From Xenopus tropicalis (lineage: Eukaryota > Chordata > Amphibia > Anura > Pipidae), in contig NC_030678.2 of NCBI RefSeq assembly GCF_000004195.4, positions 87,022,904 through 87,086,903 on the forward strand: a DNA stretch of 64,000 nt. The letters are read 5' to 3'. A program made the position numbers and the translations under genes. A model generated the notes under the pieces. That model was not told where the DNA came from. It saw only the letters and a list, made by a program, of their open reading frames with translations, and did no database searches. Below, piece after piece: positions 11,501 through 23,327 of this stretch (position 1 is the stretch's first letter; the number at the start of each line of letters is the position of its first letter).

Positions 11501-11798
11501 TTTTTCATGCATAAAATAATTTCTGTTTCTGGTGTATGTGTTTATATTATGGAAAATTTATTTTTATTTTTTTAGATATTTAGAAGCCTATATCTTGTTA
11601 CAGAATTGGAATTACACAAAAATTCTACCATATTTTAAAAGCTTGGGTTGTCCTTAAAAAAACAACATATTGTTTTCCTGGGTAAACTAAAAGTCCTCCC
11701 TAGGAAAGGCCCCTAAAATGAAACAGTGCAAAATGTTCAAAAACTGTCTGGCAGTAGAAGTTCTGCTTGTCCAAAACGTCTGGCAGTGAAAGGGTTAA

Positions 11799-12075
11799 GG
11801 GTATAAGTGGCTTGCATATTTTTACATCCTAATGTAAATAAACTTATATTTATCAACACTAAAACTGATGTGCCAGGCCCTGTTGCAAAAATGCCAGATC
11901 CTGGATAAAATTAATTGGCCTGCATAATTTTGTGTTATCTGCAAACACTGACACATTACTTACAATGCCCACCCCCATTTATTAACAAATTAAATAAAAG
12001 AGGACCCAATACAGAACTCTGTGTAACCCCACTAAACATGTTGCTCACCAACCCCTTGGATGTTGTTCCCAGTAG
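11799..12075 (-). pseudogene. CR1-type LINE reverse transcriptase, central fragment
   Basis: The minus-strand translation shows GVTQSSVLGPLLFNLLIN (family pattern GVPQGSVLGPLLFxxxIND) and, after a frameshift, SVFADNTKLCRP. The second is the catalytic FADD box with the second aspartate changed to asparagine. FSVDKYKFIYIR and KYASHLYP follow, as in CR1 before the EKDLG segment. Stops and shifts show it is dead. Its downstream half is at 7131-7509. The upstream boundary is uncertain and may reach 12200. Confidence 0.85.
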
Positions 12076-12223
12076 CCTCAAAGCAGGTTTTAATTTTTGA
12101 ATTTCTGTCTTGGAGGCACGTTTTGGTTTCACAAAAACCCAGTGTAATGCCAAGCAGAGTCTCCTGTAGGCCCACGTAGGGTAATTAGACAATTACCTCC
12201 CATTATTTTACACCCTCAGGAAC

Positions 12224-12315
12224 TTTTTTTTTTTTTTTTTTCATGCTTTTGTTGCTCCCCAACTGTTTTTTATATTTGAATGTGGCTCACGGGTGACAAA
12301 GGTTAGGTACCTCTG
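12224..12315. mobile_element. hAT fragment (relative of 36905-37205) next to an 18-T run
   Basis: T18 spans 12224-12241. From about 12238 the sequence TGTTGCTCCCCAACT ... TGTGGCTCACGGGT ... AAGGTTAGGTACCTCTG matches the reverse complement of the left third of the complete element at 36905. Only one terminus is present, so the copy is truncated. Confidence 0.75.
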
Positions 12316-13706
12316 CTTAAAGTGTTTCTCAGCATTAATCAGGGGAGCATATATAGAAAAGGAATTAAATGGCTGCACAAAGTAAGGACAACATACCAAA
12401 GAATTCAAAGTACTGTATATTATCAGAAGTACAAAAAAAATAACTTTGAAAAAAAGTTGATCGAGAGCACTCCTACACTGAATATAGAAACACTTTAATT
12501 CAGGGTCACTGAAAGGGCTAACTTTACTCGGTATATACAATAAAACAACCAGTGATGCATGGTTTACACTATGGTATAACAGTGTATTTACTTAGATTGC
12601 ACAAGCTGTCCATGAGTGGCACTTGAACTTGGATCATACAGGTTGCCTATGGGTGGCAGTTTATGTGCTCCTGAAATGCTTAATTATTATAATTTAAAAT
12701 GTTCACAGACTTCTTCTTGTCTAGTATATTGGTATATTCACATATTGTCAATGAACTAAAGGAAAACAATGAACTGTGATTCCATTATAAAAACCATGTG
12801 AACCTGCTAATTATAAACCTGTAAGCTTAAAGCCTGTAAAAGGAAAGTTCTTTTAAAAGTTTATTAAGAAATCACATTTATGATTATGCCTTAGTGAACA
12901 TAATCATACATTTTCTTAAAAGGCAGTGGTTTTGCAGATTATGTAACTATTAGTACACTGATGTAAAGGGTACAGAGGGTTGCTGTCAATGTTGGAAATT
13001 GCAGTAGGAACAATTTTAATTGACTCTGTTATAAGCAGGTACAGAAAAAAACATGTGTGTGCTGGCAGATAACACTAAATTATGTTTAACAATAGAATCC
13101 ACGAAAGGGGCATCTCCCTTTGGGTAAGATTCAATGCCGGTAAAACTTAGGGTAAGCATTTAGGATTTAAAATATGCATAGAAGTTAAGAAATAATTATT
13201 TGAGAAAAGGTTTGAATGTGATAAATGCCAGCACGTGCTCTGTTTTCAGGTGATTCCAACACACCTAATAAAGGGGTTGATTTATGGAACTTAGGAGCTA
13301 CATTTTGAGTGCTTCCAAACATAAGGTGGCCAAATATCCAAAAAACCTTTGTGTGGCATTGGCTTTAGCAATCACAATCTGAGATATGTGGTACTTCATC
13401 TGTATTCAGACTGTGGAGACTTATTCCCTCCCTTCCGACCTTACCCTGATGTACCCAGTTGACACAATAAAACACACTGACACTGTTATGTGGGTGGAGT
13501 TCGGCCACAGCTTTATTACGAATCCAAACATCACAATAGTCCTTGCCATGTATTTCAAACTTTACCAAAATCTTAATTAACTTTATAGCTGTTTTAAAAC
13601 GAATGCCGGCCACTGCGCAGTGGGCATGTGGAAACCATCAAACAACACCAGAGATTAAATGGCCAAGGACTATCACCCGCCATTAGCTGTGACAAATGAA
13701 ATAAGA

Positions 13707-13709
<3 letters not shown>
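12316..13709. other. No gene; possible retroelement remnant at 13440-13690
   Basis: Mostly featureless. On the minus strand near 13500-13530 an AATAAAGCTGTGGCCGAACTC-like polyadenylation context precedes TGTGTTTTATTG, and CACTGCGCAGTG forms a 12-bp palindrome near 13610. This could be an LTR or SINE remnant, but I cannot define ends. Confidence 0.35.

Positions 13710-13743
<34 letters not shown>
13710..13743. repeat. (TA)n microsatellite
   Basis: About 17 uninterrupted TA units, directly beside a dispersed repeat that starts GCAATAGCAGGGC. Confidence 0.95.
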
Positions 13744-13744
<1 letters not shown>

Positions 13745-13935
13745 CAATAGCAGGGCTACCGGCACTCACGAAACAAAAAGTTCAAATCGCCTGGGTGCAG
13801 AATTCAGCAAAAATGTACAGGAAAAGAACTCGGAAGCCGCACTCACAGGTCTTATGAAGATAAGAAATTATTTATTGCCAGAAGAGTGAACTAACGTTTC
13901 GGCTGTTACACCAGACTTTGACAAAACTTTTGACC
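13744..13935 (-). repeat. Dispersed repeat with hammerhead-like motif
   Basis: On the minus strand TTTGTCAAAG is followed by a stem-loop region (TCTGGTGTAACAGC) and CCGAAACGTTAG. The 3' side holds AATAAATAATTTCTT. I recall this GAAACGTTAG family from many Xenopus loci beside (TA)n tracts, as here. Compare 1850-2045. Confidence 0.5.
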
Positions 13936-14155
13936 TTTTTTATACAAGACAGCACTTTATTTGCTTTAGTAGCCACAGAATGACACTGCCTGGCATTAGA
14001 CAACTTGTTATCAACAAAAACCCCTAGATCCTTCTCCATTAAGGATACCCCCAACACACTACCATTCAGTAGATGCCATGGTTTTCTAGTTATATTGGTG
14101 ATATTAATTTTAGATGACCCTAAACCTACAGATTTGGTGCACTGAAACATTACAC
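13936..14155 (-). pseudogene. CR1-type LINE reverse transcriptase fragment
   Basis: The minus-strand translation includes KPWHLLNGSVLGVSLMEKDL, then GVFVDNKLSNARQC and ATKANKVLSCIKK, matching the CR1 pattern EKDLGVxVDxKL...QC...KANxxLSCI. The coding match ends where the repeat at 13744-13935 begins. It is a separate insertion from the 7.1/12.1-kb LINE, because it duplicates the EKDLG segment and lies in the wrong order. Confidence 0.85.
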
Positions 14156-16294
14156 AAAATACTATACTCTTCTATGCTGCATTTACTTAAATAATAATTT
14201 AAAAATCCAGTATTTTTATATTCAGAAGAAGATTATATTTGGATTTGAACAGTATAATAATATCCTTTCTGAAAGTGAAAGCACTGTATGCATATTTCAA
14301 ATTAGTATGTAAATAATGAATAGCTGTCTATAGATGAATGCTAAAAGTTAAGCCCATCTGTAAGTTTGAGCTGCTTGGGTAAAATGTATTGACAGAACTG
14401 TATATCTTAGATAGAGAGTGCAAGGAGAGGATTTTTTTTTGTATCCAAAATAGATTGCTATATATTTAAAAGACCAAGCATCCCTATTCAGATAATGTCA
14501 GTATCAATATTCTGCAGCAATTAAATTAGATGGAAGACAACGCAACAAGTTGTGGTACTAAAGCACAGACAGGGCTTAGGTTATGTTTAAGTGCCCCATG
14601 CATGCAGGTTCCTTAGGGGGTGGAAAAAGCCATGCTACATTTTAATGCACAATAGCATGAAGCAAATTGGAAACTGTTTCCAGAAAAAAACAACAATATT
14701 GAGAAAACTAAAGCTATGAGTTGGGCATTCTGTTAAGTAGTGCTAATGAGGCACCAGGGAAAATGCACAAATCTAAATAGATTTCCACAGCGCAGCATAA
14801 ATCTTTTAAATGGGGACTGAATGGAAAATGTATGGGATTTAAAAAATCTGGTAATTGTATTAATAGCAATTCCCCCCAAACATTAGTGTTACATCTAATC
14901 CAACAATAAAACAACATAGAGGTATTAATTTATTACATAATTAGAATATCAACGTAGAATACAAAATACTGTTTCATGGTCCTCCCAGGGGAGAAATTTA
15001 TAGCAAATAATGTTCATTAAACTTACATTCTTTGAGAAATTCTGCAATACTGCCAGAAATCATGTTCTTTCACTTCTGTACTACTACCAAAAAAAAAGCT
15101 TGATTTTTGGTAGTAGTACAGAATTCTGAAACGGGTCATACATATTTACTAGTTATTTTGGGCAATTCTTACAGGGGCTCTCCCCAGTGGTTGACAAATG
15201 CCTGCAGTAACAGGGAGGGTTAATCTTAAAGGTCATTTAGGGAGAAATTTGCAAATAATTTATTTTCTGACTTCAGATTGTAATATATGTATTATAACAA
15301 ACCAGACTGAAAGCAAGCTATGGGGAGAACAGGAGAATAGGAGTAGAATGTTAAATTACTACCCATGATACTCGTGGATATTCAGCTTTAGGACAAACAA
15401 AATTAGATTTGAGATGATCATGTATTTGCCTTTCTACGTATTCTTGGAAGTATTGTTAGATAGCTTATACAACAGCGTATCTGTATGATAATTATGAGAC
15501 GAGGGCCCTCAAAAGGCAAAAAAAAAGGGCTCCCTTTTTTTATCTTTCTCAAGTGAAAGGATGCTTTAATAACAAAAAAGAGTTACAAGGCTTTTGTACA
15601 GTATAGATAACTGCTTTCTGTAGCTGCACTCAGAAGACAGTGACAGTGGCTAGAAAAATGTAAATGAAAGACCTGATGTTAATTTATAAATTAAACTGAC
15701 ATTTACTTGCAATCAACACTATTGTATTGTGCACATTTAGCCCAGTCTGCACGTTGGATTGTGTGTGAGTGAAAGATGGGAATATCAATACAATGTGGAA
15801 GATTATATTAGCGCAGTGGGAACATTAAGATGATTTATCCAAACCTGCTGGTTAAAATCTCTTTAGCAATTTGGCCACTAACCAAGCTGGGGCAAGGCGT
15901 ATGCTGTGTCGCTTACCAATCAGTTGGTTAATGAACTCTATTGATTATCTGATGTATTTATGTTACAGTGCTTAAGTTATCCTGCCTGTCTGGGGCATTA
16001 GGGATTTCTGTATTTAAGACAGTTTTACTTTATAAACTCTAACACAAAGAACCTGTGCACTAAACTGATTTATTTCTTGCTTCCACTGCACTGATATTTG
16101 CCAGAACTGGTACAGTAATGCAAGAACAGCACTTTTCATAATCTTGTATTTACGATCAGGATCGTCTCCCTAAATAAATAAGTCACCTCTTACTTAACTC
16201 TACTGTTGCTAATCAGTGTTCCCCTTATTTAATACAATGAATTTATCATATTTAAACATGCCCTATATAAAAGCATAATGCTTTATAATAGTCA
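14156..16294. other. No gene; one perfect hairpin
   Basis: AT-rich, non-coding. Perfect 20-bp inverted arms lie at 15074-15093 and 15104-15123 (TTCTGTACTACTACC...), with a 10-nt loop. Nothing else supported. Confidence 0.6.
15074..15123. repeat. Perfect 20-bp-arm hairpin
   Basis: Left arm TTCTGTACTACTACCAAAAA, loop 15094-15103, right arm its exact reverse complement. No target duplication was noticed around it. Confidence 0.9.
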
Positions 16295-16577
16295 TGGGAA
16301 TTCCTCTGTGGCTTCCATGCAAAGTCTGAACGTTTTGCCTGCCGTTTACGAGCGCTAAATACGAAAAAGTCGCGACAATATACGAGCAAATCGTAACGGC
16401 TACGAAAAAGCCGCGACAATTCGCGCAAGTCGTAACGGCTATGAAAAAGTCGCGACAATTTACAAAAAAGTCGTAACAGCAACGACAAAAATCGCAAATA
16501 ATACAAAAAAGTCGCAAAATGTTCATTTCCAATCCGAATTTTTTGGATTCGGATTCGTGGATTAGTAAATGTACCCC
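16295..16577. mobile_element. Harbinger-type MITE, one half
   Basis: Repeated GCGACAATTT / CGTAACGGC motifs lead into GATTCGTGGATTAGTAAATG and then TACCCC (16577), the family terminus. Its inner part (CTTCCATGCAAAGTC, TTTTGCCTGCCG) is the reverse complement of the inner part of 58837-59219, so both belong to one subfamily. The left terminus is missing. Confidence 0.75.
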
Positions 16578-16970
16578 ATAATATCCTTATATTTTACAGT
16601 AGGGGGTAAATGATTCACTACAACGTCTTTGATGTGCTTTACTTTTTTAGATGTGATCACGTTTTTGACATGACCACAACTTTTTTCTCAACTGTTTTTG
16701 TCATTGCTGCAAAAAATTGGCGAAATACAGAAGCTCGCAGCAAAGCCATACCTGGAGAAAACCTTTGCGCATTGCTACTTTGCACGCCTTAAAATGGTTT
16801 TCAATAGAAACAGATACAAACATTTAAAAACTACATGCTCCTTTGTCGAGCCATACAAAACAACTGATTTCTCAAATACAACTAAAAGCATGAGCCAATC
16901 CTACCCTGCCCTCAGCTACTTACTAACCTCCCAATGCAACAACATGAATCTAATCTAATAGGTCAAATTT
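16578..16970. other. No recognisable feature
   Basis: No supported gene or repeat. Confidence 0.5.
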
Positions 16971-17292
16971 AGTGATGAGCAAAATTTTTCTGCAGGCATG
17001 GATTCACGGAAATTTTCTTGTTTCGCCATTGGCGGATTGTTTCACAAAACTGGCACAAAAATTTGCCCCGGAAAAACTGAGACAAATAATTGTCCCGCGT
17101 GTCATTTTTTTAAGTGAATCTGTCCTGTTTTGCCTCCGCAAAAAATTCATGAGACATTGAAAAAATTTGCGTAAAGGTGAAAAATTCCCGAAAAATTGAC
17201 ACGTCATTTTGATTTTTCGCAAATTTTTCGCCATTTCAAAAATCTTTTCAATGGTTTTCAAATATGAAAATGGGACAGATTCGCTATTCACC
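16971..17292. mobile_element. hAT-type MITE (TAGTGATGAGC family)
   Basis: Begins TAGTGATGAGCAAAATTTTT and GCATGGATTCACGG. Ends GGGACAGATTCGCTATTCACC, a damaged copy of the opposite terminus GGACAGATTCGCTCATCACTA-type. Internal AAAATTTGC and GGCGAAAAATT stretches match the family. No clean 8-bp flanks. Confidence 0.75.
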
Positions 17293-17389
17293 TAAACACT
17301 ATGGTCTAATGATATAACACACTTCACATCAGTATTATTAACACATTCTTCAAAACCAAATTTCTGGTACAATTAGGTGCAGTGAAGGG

Positions 17390-17475
17390 GCTAAATAATT
17401 TGCGAGGCATGGATTTTTGACGAATTTCCGCATTTTGTCATTGGCGGATTTTTTGTGAAACTAATAAAAAAAAAG
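17390..17475. mobile_element. Fragment of the same hAT MITE family
   Basis: GAGGCATGGATTTTTGACGA, GTCATTGGCGGATTTTTTG and GTGAAAC resemble 16985-17050. Only one end is present; its closeness to the copy at 16971 suggests a partial local duplication or a separate truncated insertion. Confidence 0.55.
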
Positions 17476-18415
17476 TTGCACCCACTCCTGGTTACTACTT
17501 CCTGGACAGCTCATTCATGGCCCATCCCCTTTTTCCACAGGTGATGATTTATTAATCCCAAAACCTTTACTGGCTTTTCCAGCCTCAGCAAACACAGACA
17601 ATGTAATTTTGCACATCTACTCTGTAATTGTTCTAGAGGAATTGATACCTTTCCTTTAGAGTCCTCCCAGCTACTGTGCCACCATGTATATTTCTATGTT
17701 ATTATTTATTTACTATAAATCTGTGCACTGAAGATTTCTATTACCATACTACAGTTTTTTTAAAAAATTCTGTAGTCTAAAGCTTCTGTCTTACTTAACA
17801 TCTCTTCCTAAATAACATTGCTAACTCAAATTAATCTTGAGTGATGTAAATATTCTGTTTCAGAACCAAATGACGTCCAAATGCTTTATTTAAGGTAGCT
17901 GGAATCCTAGTCAAAAATAATAAAAGATCTGTGTTTTTGCAAGAGAAAAATGCTTTATAGTGCAATTATTTATAAAAGTAAGAGTTGCCTAGTACTCTGC
18001 ACATTGGTTACAAGCACAACAAGAAACTTATGAGAACATTCCTCCTAAACGGCTTTACCTAAGGTTAATAGAGACTAATGCAAAAGGTTAATGGTTTGCC
18101 ACCTTTTCCACCTTTTTTATGTCTCATACTCTTTTACTTAATTCTTAGTTTTGTGATAATATTTATAGCAGGTCATTTCTTTAGGATCAAATGACACTGG
18201 CATTAAGTAAATGGTAAATTCAAACGCCTGTTATTTTAAGTTCCAGTACTGCTCTGTCCTATATGGAACCTCAGATTGTTCACTACAAACCTGGCGTCAC
18301 AAATACTAAAGGGAATTTGTGCTTCACAATATAAGTGTTATATTTACTAAAAGATAAAATATAATGATGCTACAATACAATGTACACAATATTAAAGTGT
18401 GTTTTATCCAGACTG
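17476..18415. other. No recognisable feature
   Basis: AT-rich, non-coding. Confidence 0.55.
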
Positions 18416-18418
18416 TTA

Positions 18419-18856
18419 GGGGCACATTTACTAAGACACGAATCTGAACCGAATTGGAAAAATTCCGATTTGAAAACGAACATTTTGCGACTTTTTTGTA
18501 TTTTTTGCGATTTTTTCGGCGTCTTTACGACTTTTTCGTTACCAATACGATTTGCGCGAAAAAACTTGAGTTTTTCGTAGCCATTCCGAAAGTTGCTCAA
18601 AAGGTGCGACGTTTCGTGCAAGTTTTAACGCTACGAAAAAAGCGCAACTTTTTGCGCAAGTTTTAACGCTACGAAAAATCGCCAGATTTTGCGCAACTTT
18701 CGGAATGGCTACGAAAAACTCGCTTTTTTTCGCACAAATCGTATTAGTAACGAAAAAGTCGCGACATTTTTCCGAAAAAAACGCAAAATACCGATCATTA
18801 CGAAAAAAACGCAATCGGACGCATTCGGCCCGTTCGTGGCTTAGTAAATGTGCCCC
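18419..18856. mobile_element. PIF/Harbinger-type foldback MITE, complete
   Basis: Starts GGGGCACATTTACTAAG and ends TTAGTAAATGTGCCCC, flanked by TTA at 18416-18418 and 18857-18859 (3-bp target duplication, typical of PIF/Harbinger). The 438 bp fold back on themselves. The inner arms hold CGTAGCCATTCCGAAAGTTG and its inverse, and runs of CGAAAAA or TTTTTCG occur throughout. Very CpG-dense relative to the flanks. No coding capacity. Confidence 0.9.
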
Positions 18857-18859
18857 TTA

Positions 18860-19734
18860 GGGTTTGGCAGCTCATTGCTAGATCTGGCCCAGTGCAGGGG
18901 TAGCCAAATCAGGCAACCTCACCAAACGAAACGATATTTTTGTATATGCTGAGCTTAACTGTTATAAATTTCTGTTCTACTTGGAGAAGCTATTTCTATT
19001 TTTCATTCTTAACTACTTCCTTATCTCCTCACAAAGCCTAGCTATGAGTCTGAGATTAATGGATGTGTAGAATTTTATTGAGGCAACACTGAACAAGCTG
19101 ATACCAAACAGCCAGCAATCACTGTGGCTATTTCACATACAAACTGTTCCTGCCTCACCACAGTTGGATTAATTGTAATGCAATATAATTAGTAGGGGTA
19201 ATAATAAATAACAAAATGCTCTTTAATGAGGGTAGGAAAACACCCTGTGTGCCATTACTCTTAGAATGGAGAAAAACACATGCAAAACTAAGTGATACTC
19301 CCCACTCATGCTTGCTTTTCTCACCCCTTTAACTTTAGCAATTGGGGCACAAGGAATGGTTATGGTATTGAAAAGTGGCCAAAGAGAAAATCTCACCACC
19401 TCCCCTGACACCTCCCCGTCCCTTCATAATAAGGTGTGAAAATTTTAAACCCACATACCTTTGAATTGATCTGGTCCCAAAGCACCACTCCCTCAGACCT
19501 TATCCAAAGTGAGAAGATTTACTGAAGAAAATACTAACATTTTGACTGGCCTCCCAGCCTTTCTCAAAGTGAAACTGGAAAGTGCTGCTCTATAAGAACA
19601 CAATCATTGAATATATCATCAAATATAAATTTGATTTATACCAACAGAAATGTATTCCTCTACTTTTGCTTCCATGTTTATCTTTTTCTGTAACCTTTGT
19701 TTGTTAAATTATTGCAAGACCCCTGTTTGTTATA
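18860..19734. other. No gene; hammerhead-like motif at 19530-19575 (minus)
   Basis: On the minus strand TTTGAGAAAG, stem GCTGG/CCAG and TCAAAATGTTAG match, with changes, the layout at 13890-13925. The preceding 19200-19530 may belong to the same retroelement, but its ends are not visible. Confidence 0.4.
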
Positions 19735-19790
19735 AATGATGCAACACTCTGTGTAACTTGCTGGCACTATATAAATAAATGATGAGGATT
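19735..19790 (+). repeat. LINE/SINE 3' tail of L2 type
   Basis: CTTGCTGGCACTATATAAAT followed by AAATGATGAGG is the typical 3' end shared by L2 LINEs and their partner SINEs (GGCGCTATATAAATAAATGATG). Confidence 0.6.
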
Positions 19791-21529
19791 CTGGATGAGA
19801 TATTCCTCAAGCATCCAAACTGGATCAAAGTTCTCTGGATCAGGAACTTCAAATAAGTCCCTAAAACGCTGTGTACCATGTGTAGCTCAATGGAAGAATA
19901 AAGATAATAGCAGAAAAACTTTATTTTCTGAGTTAATGCTCTGTTAGTGCGGCAGAAAAAGTTTAGCGTGTACACAACATCTGTGATGCTTTTAGAAATG
20001 AGCATGCTCATCCATTTCATAAAACAGACACTTTTATCTAGAAAGATCTTTGTTTTGACCTCTTCTAAACCATGCTCACTTTCCTATCTTACACCTCAAT
20101 GGGCTTTTATGACTTTGAGAATAAAATAGCACTTTCCTGCCCTTCGGAGACCCTATTCTCCTTAAATCTCTCTGACTTTTATTACAAGTGTGAGGGAAGC
20201 TTTATAATGAAAGGGAAATCTCTATTTGTTCAGCTCACAGCTGGCACTGAGGGTTTTATCTGTAAAAACCTTAAACATACTTACATTTATTAACTTATTT
20301 ATATAAAAAAGGTATTTACTTATCTCTTATTCATAGTCCTGGCAAAAAATATATTTTCTCATGTCAGACAGTGACTTAACCCATACTATTTTGCAAGTGA
20401 TAACCTTATTTGAATTTGGTATTCAGCTATTCTCTTTTCCATCCATATGAAATTACTAAGCAAACCAAATACGCTTTTGAAGTTTTCATTTTCCTAAATA
20501 AATTGTAATAATAACAGGAAAGCATGAACATGAGATAAGGAAAGAAGATGTAAAGGAAAAGAATGAATTGTGTTTGTTGCACTCTCAAGGAATGTGATAG
20601 AACTCCCATTGGGAAATATCCTTCTCTAGAATGTATACATTGTGATGGGTGCTTCCCCAATGCCTTATGTAACTGCTAGGACCTACAGAAATTAGGAAAG
20701 ATAAAAAAAAGAATAGCAATAAGAATGAGATGGGTATTTTGCTGGTGTCACAAAGATAATTTTATACAAAACTACATTTAGATTTGTCAAGCAGAGAGTA
20801 AGTAGAGCAGAGACTTGTAGAACTGTAAAGGACCAATATTCTCTATTGGTACTGGATTAGACTACGTTTAAATACTTTCAGACACACTGCCAATTTTGGG
20901 TTCAAAACTTTGCCAGTAAACTATACAGATAATAAGATATCAATTATTTCTATTCTCATTTTGCCCCAAAGGGACTCTTTCCTCTTAGGAAATAAAAGGT
21001 CTAAGCTGACAATGTCAGTGTTGAAGCTGTTTATGAGGATGAAGTAACCGTCAGTGCTGAAGCTGTATCTGAATGAAAGATTTCTGAAAAGAGAGAAATC
21101 AAAATCTGCAAGTTTCAACAGGTTTTAATATGTTCTTCAGCTCTTTATAAACAGGGACTAAAGCTGAGTTTAAAATCATTAAAATATTGCTAACATTTTG
21201 AGCAGTGCAAACTATATTCTGTTTCTTTTGGTACATATTGTCGTATCTGTGGATGCCGGCTGTGACTAGGTAGAAAAATTTACATTTGGAGCAGAAATTT
21301 GATGCGAGGTTGATTGCTAAATCCAATGGGTCACTGAAAGTGTTAAACTTAATTAGCTTTTACTTTTGTTAAACGTTTGCATTCCCCATAGTTGCAAATG
21401 TAAGTTGATGAGGCATGCCGGATCCTGCGTTCTGGTTTATTTAACCTTTGGACCCAGCAAGAAGCCATCGAGTTATATTCTAGTTTACTACTGATCCCAA
21501 GAACACTCTATCGCCAATGTAATTAACGG
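19791..21529. other. No recognisable feature
   Basis: AT-rich, non-coding; only short chance frames. Confidence 0.55.
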
Positions 21530-21650
21530 CACAGTTTGCCCAGGTGCAGTAACCCATAGAAACATATAAGATGCTTTTCAGAAGGTGACCAGAAAAAGCT
21601 TCCTGCTGATTGGTTGCTATATGTGATTAGAATAGTAGCAAATTTGCAAA
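21530..21650. repeat. Foldback repeat, second copy (AGTAACCCATAG type)
   Basis: TTTGCCCAGGTGCAGTAACC and ATAGAAACATATAAG face CTGCTGATTGGTTGCTATAT and AGCAAATTTGC. Related to 1509-1655. Confidence 0.65.
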
Positions 21651-22604
21651 TTGTATTATATTTCCCAAATCAGATACTAAAATAGCATTGGTAGCTTTGT
21701 TGATTGCTGTTTTCACCTTTTTTGTCTGGGGGCAAAACATTTGCATATACTGCATCCAGGTACATACCTATGATTTGTATCACAAATAAAACAAATTCCT
21801 GAAGTGAAGTGGCCACTTTTATTTTTAAAACCCTAAAAGGAAAAAGCATATAATGTTTTTTATACTAACTTTTCCTTTTTTGTCCAATCCAGGGCTACAT
21901 CATTTACAAAAATAAAATAACTATTATTCTAAAGATAGGGTGCATAAATAGAAAATGTTGACCACCCTTGCATCCAAATGAAATAGTTTCAATTGAATGG
22001 AAAAGGTACTGCACTTATTTTTTCCAAAGGAAGCAGTCCAATGAGTACTAAAAGGGCTCATTTCCAAACTCAAGCACAAATGCTAGAATAAAGCACCCTT
22101 TGGTACTATTCACTTTTTCCTTGCACTTTTAACTGAGCACTTATGTGCCCATGCATTCAGTTCTGATGAAATGCATACAATTACACACATGGACACTATA
22201 AAATCCTGGAAATACCATAAGCTAGTGCCTTGTATAATTCCAGGGTCCCAATGGATTGACTTGAATTTGGGCCGAGTGAATAAGACTCTAATGCTGCTAC
22301 TGACCCCATGTGCATTGGCACATCGGAAGTGACATCTGCACTCGAATTAAACTGGAAAAATTGGAAAGTAATTTGTACCTGCATACAAGTTCTGATACAT
22401 GCAACTTAGGCACCCACTATTTTGTTGGAATTCTGGATAAAAAATGCATTTTGATTATAAAATATGAAGATTAGTGCTTATTTAGTGCACTTTCCTCTGC
22501 ACTGATATCAGCTCTATACTTCAAAGACTTATTCTCCTCCTGAGTTTATCCATGTTGGGATTGTTTATCAGTAGGTGGTACATGATGAAACATTTATCAC
22601 AACA
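21651..22604. other. No recognisable feature
   Basis: Non-coding, no supported repeat. Confidence 0.5.
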
Positions 22605-22855
22605 ATATATATACATATATATATCCAAAAAAGACCAGCAGCACCGAGTTATATTCCAAAAACAATCAACTGTGTATTAAAAACGCATGAACAGCTGTTC
22701 ATGCGTTTTTAATAAACAATTGATTGTTTTTGGAATATAACTCGGTGTTGCTGGTCTTTTTTGGATATTTAAATCATTTACCTTGCACCCGAGCTAAGAG
22801 CTGAAGCAGAGTGCCGCCCTGGGTTTGCTATATATATATATATATATATATATAT
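22605..22855. repeat. 148-bp near-perfect hairpin between two (TA)n tracts
   Basis: Arms 22621-22694 and 22695-22768 (74 bp each) pair with three mismatches and no loop; the centre is GAACAGCTGTTC. A TA tract precedes it (22605-22625). A second (TA)n run at 22829-22855 follows after CCGAGCTAAGAGCTGAAGC and GTGCCGCCCTGGG. The CCGAGTTATATTCC arm resembles frog repeats that sit beside TA microsatellites. Confidence 0.9.
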
Positions 22856-23327
22856 TCCCAATATATTCCAAAAGTATTTAAAATAAAAACCCTACAATTT
22901 AACATAATGTTTTAAGTGCATGAAAATCACAGTGCAGAACACTGCAGCCTTAGCAATCACTGAATTTTTTTTTCACATAGGTTTGGACCAACACACTTCC
23001 AGATGTTTATCTTTTTTCATTACAATGATTGGTGAGCTAGGCAGAAATATAGAGAACCATTTGAAAATTACTAGCAGCCAGTAATCTTGTCTCAAAAGGA
23101 AGGATAATGTGGAGAGCTAGTGAGGACGATGCATGAATCACTGCAATAAGGGAGGGACAAAAACAGGTCAACAAAGCACTTGCTAATAATTACAAGCCTG
23201 AAAGCATGATATATATATATTAGACAGACATTTCCTGTTATGCAATTCTGTAAATAACAGCAATAGCATATGTAATGTAGGGAATGGTCTATAAATGTAT
23301 TAAAGTGACACATTTTATCAATTGAGG
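22856..23327. other. No recognisable feature
   Basis: Short TA tract at 23210-23221; nothing else. Confidence 0.5.

Larger units (their letters stand above)
9094..11798. mobile_element. TTAA-flanked 2.7-kb non-autonomous element with internal array
   Basis: Left end TTAACCCTTTCCCTCCCA; reverse complement of the right end TTAACCCTTTCACTGCCAG. TTAA lies at 9094-9097 and 11795-11798. The termini suggest a piggyBac- or Kolobok-like DNA transposon (TTAA target), but no transposase is present to decide between them. Contents in order: two terminal palindromes (9110-9179), a CpG-rich block (9185-9400), a tandem array with units of about 290-395 bp (9540-11500) and a unique tail. Removing it and the neighbour at 7510 restores a continuous LINE. 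Confidence 0.8.
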
